Shown in pieces: positions 9,697 through 14,963 of a stretch of DNA of 14,963 bases (positions are counted from its first letter, which is position 1; the number at the start of each line of letters is the position of its first letter). The position numbers were made by a program, and so were the translations under genes. Under the pieces are notes generated by a model that was given only the letters and a program-made list of their open reading frames with translations, did no database searches and was not told the origin of the DNA. The stretch covers positions 1 through 14,963 of the forward strand of contig MU658045.1 in the NCBI GenBank assembly GCA_026770575.1, written 5' to 3'. Source of the stretch: Pelagophyceae sp. CCMP2097. Its lineage: Eukaryota; Sar; Pelagophyceae.

Positions 9697-10942
9697 TCAT
9701 CGTGTTCTGCCAGCGCTCGGCGGCCGCGACGACGGCACCTCGTGGTCGGTGGCGATCGCGGGGAGGCGGCCGGGCCGCGCACCGTCGGCGGCGCCTTCGT
9801 CGGCGCTTTCGTCGTCGAGCGCCTCCTCGACGCGGCGCCGGTCATCGTCCGCGACCTTTGCCGCGGCCGCTTGCCGCCGGTTCCGCTCCGCCGTCTTTGC
9901 CGCCGCCGCCTGGGCCTTGGCCTGCTTCGCCTCGACCTTTTCGTTGAAGACGCGCCGCGCGTAACCCTAAACGAGGCGGCGTCGTCCGCTGCGAGCGTAG
10001 GAAGGCGCGCATGGGAAGGCATGCAAAAGCGCGCCCTGTCCGAGGCGGTTCCCGGAGGCGCTGCGACCACGTGAAGGCGCGCATGGGGAGACAGCGCGCG
10101 TTTCCGCGACGCACGTAGTCGATGCCGCGGTCGTCGCCGAGCGTGTGCCGCTCGCGCGCGACTTCGCCGAGGTTTCCGGCGTCCGCGCCCTTTTCGGCGA
10201 AGAACATCCCCGCCGCGTCGCGCATGCGCACGGCGGCGGTGACGCCCCGGGCCCTCCCCCAGGCGCCGCGCGCGCGGCCGCGCAGTAGGTTGCCCAGGCC
10301 GGCCTCGATGATTTGGATGGCCTCGGCCTGCCATCCCGCGCGCGCGGCCTGCAGGCAGTCCGTGCACCGCTCCGGAAGATCGCCGCGCAGGCCGCGCGCC
10401 GTGGCGGCCCAGTCCAGATCGCCCGCGGGCACCTCATCGAGGAGCCACTGGAGCACGCCCGTTTGGCCGCTGCTCGAGGCGCACCAGACCGCGCTCCGGC
10501 CGTCGAGCGCTTTGGCGTTGACGTCCGCGCCGGCGTGGAAGAGCTTCCGCGCGACTTCGACGAAGCCGCCACGGCACGCCGCGAGGAAGGGCGTCTCGCC
10601 GGCGTCGGAGGTGCCGTCGACTAAGAGCTTGACCGAGTGCGGCCACCGCAGGAGGAGCCCCACCGCGCCGACCTTGCCGTTGTTGGCGCAGTAGAACAGC
10701 GGCGTCTGGCCGTAGATAGTAAAGTTCGGGTCGGGCAGGTACATGTTGAGGAGCGTGAGCACATCCTGGTCCTCGTAGTCCGACGTCCCGCACCGCCGCA
10801 GCAAGTCAAAGAGGTCCTGCTGCACCGGCCGCAGCCGCTCGACTTTCGGGCAGCTCCAGCGGCCGTCGTACTTGCGCGGCCGCTCAAAGGCAGCCACCGG
10901 CACGCGCGCGGGGGGCGCCCCGTCGTCGGCCACCACGAGCAT
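9697..10942 (-). CDS. Ankyrin-repeat protein with C-terminal coiled coil, 2 exons
   Basis: Model: exons 10942-10115 and 9966-9697 on the minus strand, intron 9967-10114, 365 residues, ATG at 10940-10942 and TGA at 9697-9699. The intron has a GTGCGT donor, ends TTTAG, and joins phase 0 as GIDY/GYARRVFNEK. Residues about 77-170 carry three ankyrin-type repeats: YGQTPLFYCANNGKVGAVGL, AGETPFLAACRGGFVEVARK followed by LFHAGADVNAK, and DGRSAVWCASSSGQTGVLQW. The second exon encodes an Ala/Lys/Glu/Arg-rich likely coiled coil (RVFNEKVEAKQAKAQAAAAK onward) and a Pro-rich acidic end. Ankyrin repeats bind other proteins, and no partner can be inferred. Reading through the intron gives a longer frame with Arg/Gly-rich sequence that looks non-coding. 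It is convergent with the sulfotransferase-like gene. Confidence 0.85.
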
Positions 10943-11099
10943 CCCGCCTCGGCCGCCTCGGTACTAGATCTAGACCTGATTTTGGGTGGCCCATAACCTA
11001 CGTTTTGCCAGATAATCCGCCTCGGGTATTTTGGAGAGAAGTTTCGGATAATAGTGGCTGCCGTCTCGGCGCTCGGGCGCCTCGGTTAGCCCCTCCCCT
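10943..11099. other. Intergenic, upstream of the ankyrin gene
   Basis: Composition drops from strongly GC-rich to mixed here. It lies directly upstream of the minus-strand ankyrin gene and so probably holds its promoter. No ORF or defined motif is supported. It may include a degenerate lead-in to the tandem array that follows. Confidence 0.3.
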
Positions 11100-11850
11100 C
11101 GAGATTTTCTTGGATTCACGTGTTGGTCTCGCCCGGCCCATCAATCCATGCCATCAACTTCCTAGGCAGGGCAATACCAGCGCCGTTTCGACTTGATTTA
11201 TATGATGCCTTCTGTGGTCAAGTTAGGGATCTTGCGCTTCGTGCAGGGGGCCCTCTAGGAAGATATTGGAGCCACGTGTTGGAATCACCCGCCTTGTTGT
11301 GCTGCACCATCAACTTCCTGAACAGCGCGATACCGGCGCCGTTAGAGCTTGTACCGAAAGAAACTTCTTATTTCTGCTCGAGCGACTTACGCGGCGTGTG
11401 GGCAAGGTCGCCAAGGCAGCTTCGTACCTCGTGTTGGTAGCGCCTATCTCGTCAATCTGTACCATCAACTTCCTAGGCAGCGCGCTACTAGCGCCGAATT
11501 TGCTCGAAACGGGAAAAACTCGGTTTAATGAGATCGAGCGTTTCCCTCGGCGTGCGGGCGCCTCCGTCGAGACTTCTTCGTACCATGTGTCGGTGACGTC
11601 TGCTTCATCAAACCAAGCCCTTATAGGCCCGCGCTGCGCGATGCCAGCGCCGATATCGTTGGAAACGGGAAATTTTGCTTGCTCGAGTTTGAGCGTCGTG
11701 CTCTTCGTGTAGGCCTCCCCCCAGAGACTCATTGGGGCCACGTGTTGGTCTCGCCTGCTTCATCATCCTGTACCATCAACTTCCTAGGCAGCGCGATACA
11801 GGCGCTATTATGGTTTGCTCTGGAACATGGAGCCTCTGGGCGAGTAGAAT
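11100..11850. repeat. Tandem array of about five diverged ~155-bp units
   Basis: The core block CCATCAACTTCCTAGGCAG occurs at 11151, 11462 and 11773, with diverged versions at 11307 and 11613. Spacings are 156, 155, 151 and 160 bp. Each unit also has, about 30 bp before the core, a copy of CACGTGTTGG (intact at 11117, 11273 and 11739, altered in the other two), and after the core a GCGCCG-containing block. The fourth unit is the most decayed. Short ORFs cross the units but none spans the array. This is satellite or minisatellite DNA. Its function, if any, is unknown. Confidence 0.85.
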
Positions 11851-12314
11851 ATGTTCACAAAAAGGTTAAAACTGTTTAATCAAATCTCGAATCCTTAATC
11901 ACCACCGCCGTTAGCCCGCGCCGCGCCCCGAGGACGCGGGCGCGCTCGCATAACCAGGCCTCCCGCTGCGACGCCCGATAGTAGAGGCGTTTTAGACCCT
12001 CGCAAACTTTTGGAAATCGCTCTCTATGTTTGCACTTTCGTGTTTACCTGGGATTTACGGGGTGCGGACTGATTTCGATACCCCCAAAAAATTGACGCTC
12101 CGCGACCCGGCCTCGGGTCCACAGACCGGCTACGGGAATTTTAGTACGCGCGTTCGCTACGTCACAGTCGGTCCTATGGCATGGCGCATCAAACGTTTCG
12201 ATTAACCTTACTGACCCAGGGTCCAAAATCAGGTCTATCGGTACTAGCAACACGGGTAAAAATGACACATAAATCAATTCCGCATAAAACTGGTCGACGA
12301 AACACCGCGAACGA
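11851..12314. other. Intergenic, nothing recognised
   Basis: Mixed-composition sequence with no supported gene. Short ORFs on both strands lack protein-like character and the GC-biased codon use of the real genes in the window. Confidence 0.4.
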
Positions 12315-12402
12315 AAAACTCGGGCGCAGAAAACTCGGCGCGAGGACTCGGGCGCAGAAAACTCGGCGCGAGAAAACTCGGGCGCAGAAAACTCGGCGCG
12401 AG
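12315..12402. repeat. 15-bp minisatellite
   Basis: Six consecutive 15-bp steps (one shortened to 13) alternate between AAAACTCGGGCGCAG and AAAACTCGGCGCGAG, so the higher-order unit is 30 bp. The array decays on its right into AACTCGAAACTC words up to about 12455. The peptide repeat seen on the minus strand (FSRAEFSAPE) is a by-product. Confidence 0.9.
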
Positions 12403-12532
12403 AAAACACGAGGCCAAAAACTCGAAACTCAAAAAAACTCGAAACTCGAAACTCAAATTTGGCGTTTAGCAGGATCTTAGTAAATCAATTATCTCGCGTT
12501 GGCGATATGACCCCTCGCACGTCTGAGACGCA

Positions 12533-12655
12533 AAAGAATCGATTCCAAATCTATTCTTCCCATCTAGACTTTCCCATCTGTATCGGTTCTGAATTGATTC
12601 TCGGAGGATTAGATTAGATGTAGAATCGATTCAGAATCGATTTAGAATCGATTCA
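12533..12655. repeat. GAATCGATT direct repeats
   Basis: Three consecutive 11-bp repeats of (T/C)AGAATCGATT occupy 12621-12653, each with the palindrome AATCGATT. A further GAATCGATT occurs near 12537, and related GAATTGATT lies between them. It looks like simple sequence expansion. Confidence 0.8.
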
Positions 12656-13470
12656 AATGACGACCGTAACCCATAAAAAGAAAATAATTACAAATTCTGG
12701 CAAAAAGGTGAGGCATGAGGGTTTTAATTTATATTCCGGAAAGCGACATTGGGTGCAGTGTGCATCTCCCCATGCAGATCGGTAAAGGTAGAATCGAACT
12801 CATAGGAAGTCCTTGCCCCTATTGGATTCTGCTCCCTACAAGATGGTTTCGCCAAGAAACTGATTTTGCATTGCGCGTTTTTTTGGCAAAACAGTGGGCA
12901 TTGGGCTGAGCTTCCGGCGGCCGCGCACGCACCCCAAGGAAAAGTCCGCCAGAGCTCTACTTTAACCAAAGAGCGTCTTTTGCAAAAGTTACAGCGATCA
13001 AAAGATATAGACACCCTTTTTGTATAAACACACACCACATAGTTTCTAAAAAAACGATCACTTTTCTTAAAAAGAGAGAAGAAATGGCCCATTTTTTCAA
13101 AAATATGGACCAACTGTAGCTTTTTGGTGACAGTCCCGGGCTTTTGGGGTCAGGTATTTCGGTGGTTGCTCGACGTAGCCTTCTTACACACGGCCGTACG
13201 CGGCCATCGGCGCCGGGTGAACGAAAATCCGAGGTCTCCTTGGGTGGTAACGGCCCTCGCCAAAGTCGCCAAATCGATTTTCTCAGCCCATATAAGACGT
13301 AGGAAAGTTCACCCGGCACGGCTGGAGGCGTCTCGGCGCGCTGCATGCGACCCCGGTAACTGTACCTCGAAAGACCGTCTCAAAGTTGCCCAAAAAATAC
13401 TTGACTTTCTTGGCGAAACCATCTTGTATTGGATTCTGGACCCCTGGGTCAGCGAAAGTGTACATCTATG
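12656..13470. repeat. AT-rich intergenic segment with an inverted repeat pair
   Basis: An exact 22-bp inverted repeat has arms at 12838-12859 and 13406-13427 (the second reads TTTCTTGGCGAAACCATCTT then GT). Similarity seems to extend further outward from the arms: the reverse complement of about 12760-12837 shares words such as CTATGAGTT with 13428-13490. The sequence between is AT-rich with no convincing gene. The arms are probably two copies of one dispersed repeat in opposite orientation. Confidence 0.65.
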
Positions 13471-13518
13471 AGTTGGAAATGTGTTTACATACAGCAGTTC
13501 CGACTTTAAATCCGAAAG

Positions 13519-13546
13519 AGCAAAAGCAAAAGCAAAAGCAAAAGCA
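13519..13546. repeat. AAAAGC hexanucleotide microsatellite
   Basis: Four to five copies of AAAAGC lie about 90 bp upstream of the ATG at 13631, in the likely promoter or 5' untranslated region of the acidic-protein gene. In the frame continuous with that gene it would encode an AKAKAKA run. I prefer the downstream start. Confidence 0.8.
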
Positions 13547-13630
13547 GATGCGACAGAGATATCGATCTTGCGCGGACGCATCGACCTTCCCCAGGAAGCA
13601 TTGCCTCGTGGGCTCGGCCGAACTCAGAAG

Positions 13631-14506
13631 ATGGTGCATGTCGGCGGAGCCGTCGACCTCACCGGGACCAGCGACGACGAGGGGAGATCGGAGGAGGCGA
13701 TCTTCGACGCGCAGCCAGCATCGAACGGGTTTGGCGCCAAGGCGCTGACTACTGGCACGCCGCCGGCGTCGTTCCCGAAGTTGCCGGCGCACACCGCCGA
13801 CGAGGAGATTTGGGTCCAGCGCCCGTGCGACGACGACGACCACGGCGACTTGTTGGACGTGGACGGCGACGAGGCGGGCCACACGTCGGCGTCGTTCTCG
13901 GAGTCCTTTTTGGCGGGCGGCTCGGCCATCGCGAAGACCTGCGCGACGCGCGGCAAGTGCAAGCGCGTCGACAGCAGCGAGGACGAGGACGGCGAGGGCG
14001 ACGATGATTCGTTGCCTCTCGCAAAGCCCGCGCGCGGGGCTAAGAAGCGCCCGAAGACTTTCTTCGAGGCGCGCTTTGGCCTCCGCCGGCACGATGGCCG
14101 CTGGAAATGCCACGGCGGCGGCGGGCTTCGACACGAGAGCGCCGGCGAACGTCGCCGACGAGCGCCCGGCAAACGTCGCCGGCGAGCGACCGGCGAGCGT
14201 CGCCGGCGAGCGCCGCGAGCGAGCGCCCGGCGAGCGCCGCGGGCGAGCGCCGCGGACGTGGGCGTGAGCTCGCCGGCGGGCGCGAACGTCACGGGAGCGC
14301 GCTCGCCAGCGTCCCAGGACCCCGATTTTTCGCGAAGGTATGTACCACAGTATTTTGTAATAGGCCACGAACGTACCCGCGTACCCCCACCTTTCGCTGC
14401 CGCCACTGGCCGTCGACGTACCCACATACCCCAGCCGTGTCCACCCACCCCTTATTGTTGTTTCAGAAGACTGAATCAAATCTTTTACTTTCGGCGAGAC
14501 GCTTGA
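13631..14506 (+). CDS. Acidic protein with possible SUMO-interacting motif and Arg-rich tail
   Basis: No family recognised. From ATG 13631 the frame runs to TGA at 14504-14506 (291 residues unspliced). I favour an intron at 14338-14466, with donor GTATGT and a pyrimidine-rich TTGTTGTTTCAG acceptor; it is 129 nt, keeps the frame and gives 248 residues. The N-terminus GGAVDLTGTSDDEG fits a SUMO-interacting motif (hydrophobic VDLT plus acidic tail). Then come an Asp-rich stretch, SSEDEDGEGDDDS (typical CK2-type acidic serines), a basic KPARGAKKRPK and FFEARFGLRRHDGRWKCHG. After about residue 170 the frame enters GC-rich 24-bp repeats giving ERRRRAPG-type sequence, where a different frame or another intron is possible. 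The frame is open upstream to 13481 but crosses a microsatellite. A nuclear role is only a guess. Confidence 0.5.
   Translation: MVHVGGAVDLTGTSDDEGRSEEAIFDAQPASNGFGAKALTTGTPPASFPKLPAHTADEEIWVQRPCDDDDHGDLLDVDGDEAGHTSASFSESFLAGGSAIAKTCATRGKCKRVDSSEDEDGEGDDDSLPLAKPARGAKKRPKTFFEARFGLRRHDGRWKCHGGGGLRHESAGERRRRAPGKRRRRATGERRRRAPRASARRAPRASAADVGVSSPAGANVTGARSPASQDPDFSRRYVPQYFVIGHERTRVPPPFAAATGRRRTHIPQPCPPTPYCCFRRLNQIFYFRRDA
14140..14270. repeat. Imperfect 24-bp GC-rich coding-strand repeat
   Basis: Words such as AACGTCGCCG and GGCGAGCG recur with a period of about 24 bp through this stretch. In one frame this gives Arg-rich ERRRRAPG units, in another PANVAGER units. It lies inside the acidic-protein gene, and which frame is translated is unclear. 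Confidence 0.7.
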
Positions 14507-14930
14507 TATTCAAATCTCAGTCACTCGGTCTGCACTCGGCTGCCCTCGAGACGCAGCTCGATGCATCCCGACGGAGCCGCCATAACCCACCGCCTGGCCT
14601 AGACCACGCGGGGTCCCGTCGACTCCGCCGAAGAACTGAGACCCGTTTCGTTGCGGCCTATCGCCGTTCCTTGCGGAGATGCCATTTCCAGACGGAACTC
14701 TAACCCTAAGGGGGTTTCCTTTCCTAACACAGTTCTTCTTCCGACTGTGGTCACAACGGGTTATGGGCCCAGTCCGGGCCCAAAGGTTCGGAAGGTTTGT
14801 TTAATTCTTACTTATTGAGGTACCGCTCCGGGTTTTCCCAAGATGGTCGCCAAAGCGGTGTCCCGCGACGTACCCACGTACCCCAAAGAAACCACGCCGC
14901 TCCTGGCCGTCGACGTACCCACGTACCCCC
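14372..14930. repeat. Four copies of a CGTACCC-type 16-bp motif
   Basis: The motif CGTACCCACGTACCCC, itself an 8-bp duplication, occurs at 14869-14884 and 14914-14929, with variants at 14372-14387 (CGTACCCGCGTACCCC) and 14417-14432 (CGTACCCACATACCCC). The 14417 and 14914 copies share a longer context beginning CTGGCCGTCGA. The first two copies sit within the proposed intron of the acidic-protein gene. Confidence 0.8.
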
Positions 14931-14963
14931 CTAAATAACAAGAGCGCGCCGGAGGCACACGGA
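14507..14963. other. Intergenic right end of window
   Basis: No supported gene. It contains a short perfect inverted repeat, GGGCCC AGTCC GGGCCC (14767-14783 region), two CGTACCC motif copies and, as its last 26 bp (14938-14963), the exact reverse complement of 403-428. A single TAACCCTAA near 14701 is too short to call telomeric. Confidence 0.4.

Noticed and set aside
9962..9972. TAACCCTAAAC, and similar short pieces near 9668 and 14701, as interstitial telomere repeat
   Set aside because: Only about one and a half repeat units each, and the first is explained by an intron acceptor.
9842..10114. Unspliced extension of the ankyrin frame to 9842
   Set aside because: It reads through a GTGCGT...TTTAG intron into Arg/Gly-rich sequence. 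Splicing gives a sensible coiled-coil exon in phase.
11100..11850. CRISPR-like array
   Set aside because: The repeats are long, diverged and tandem without unique spacers, in a eukaryotic context.
12181..12480. 99-codon plus-strand ORF over the minisatellite
   Set aside because: Most of its length is the 15-bp repeat translated. No independent support.
12781..12840. Possible minus-strand tRNA (GAGTTCGATTC T-loop-like word)
   Set aside because: The T-stem would have three mismatches and no acceptor or anticodon stems could be found.
12724..13581. Minus-strand ORFs of 90-129 codons in the AT-rich region
   Set aside because: Codon use and composition differ from the real genes, no domain is visible, and they overlap the inverted repeats.

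Overview
The window looks like nuclear DNA from a high-GC microbial eukaryote. Genes are broken by short GT-AG introns (about 50-180 nt), several with the donor GTGCGT. One protein has a layered N-terminus typical of targeting to a secondary plastid. The GC-biased codons, tiny introns, signal-peptide-plus-transit leader and sulfotransferase-like protein together suggest a photosynthetic stramenopile, perhaps a pelagophyte such as Aureococcus. That placement is inference. I see no bacterial, viral or CRISPR features.

Layout. 1-480: two 94-bp tandem units that each fold into a long hairpin, a degenerate tRNA-like segment with an A-rich tail, and an AT-rich leader. 481-1244 (+): three-exon CreA-family protein with plastid-type targeting. 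1596-6722 (+): THO complex subunit 2 (THOC2), five exons, 1563 residues in my model. 6849-7514 (-): C-terminal part of an unrecognised membrane protein, convergent with THOC2. 7726-9473 (+): type II membrane protein with a sulfotransferase-like domain, many short introns, 5' middle unresolved. 9697-10942 (-): two-exon ankyrin-repeat protein. 10943-13630: long gene-poor stretch with a five-copy ~155-bp tandem array, a 15-bp minisatellite, GAATCGATT repeats and a diverged inverted repeat pair. 13631-14506 (+): acidic, possibly SUMO-binding protein with an Arg-rich tail. 14507-14963: non-coding, with repeated CGTACCC motifs. The last 26 bp are an exact inverted copy of 403-428.

The genes do not form a pathway: nuclear mRNA export (THOC2), a plastid protein, a Golgi-type enzyme and a protein-interaction protein are simply neighbours. 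The most unusual content is the repeat landscape: the hairpin pair at the left edge, the 26-bp inverted repeat 14.5 kb apart, the 155-bp array, and an intron that appears to have doubled by internal tandem duplication.

All splice sites were read by eye from GT-AG positions, reading frame and recalled family similarity. None was tested by alignment or transcript data.
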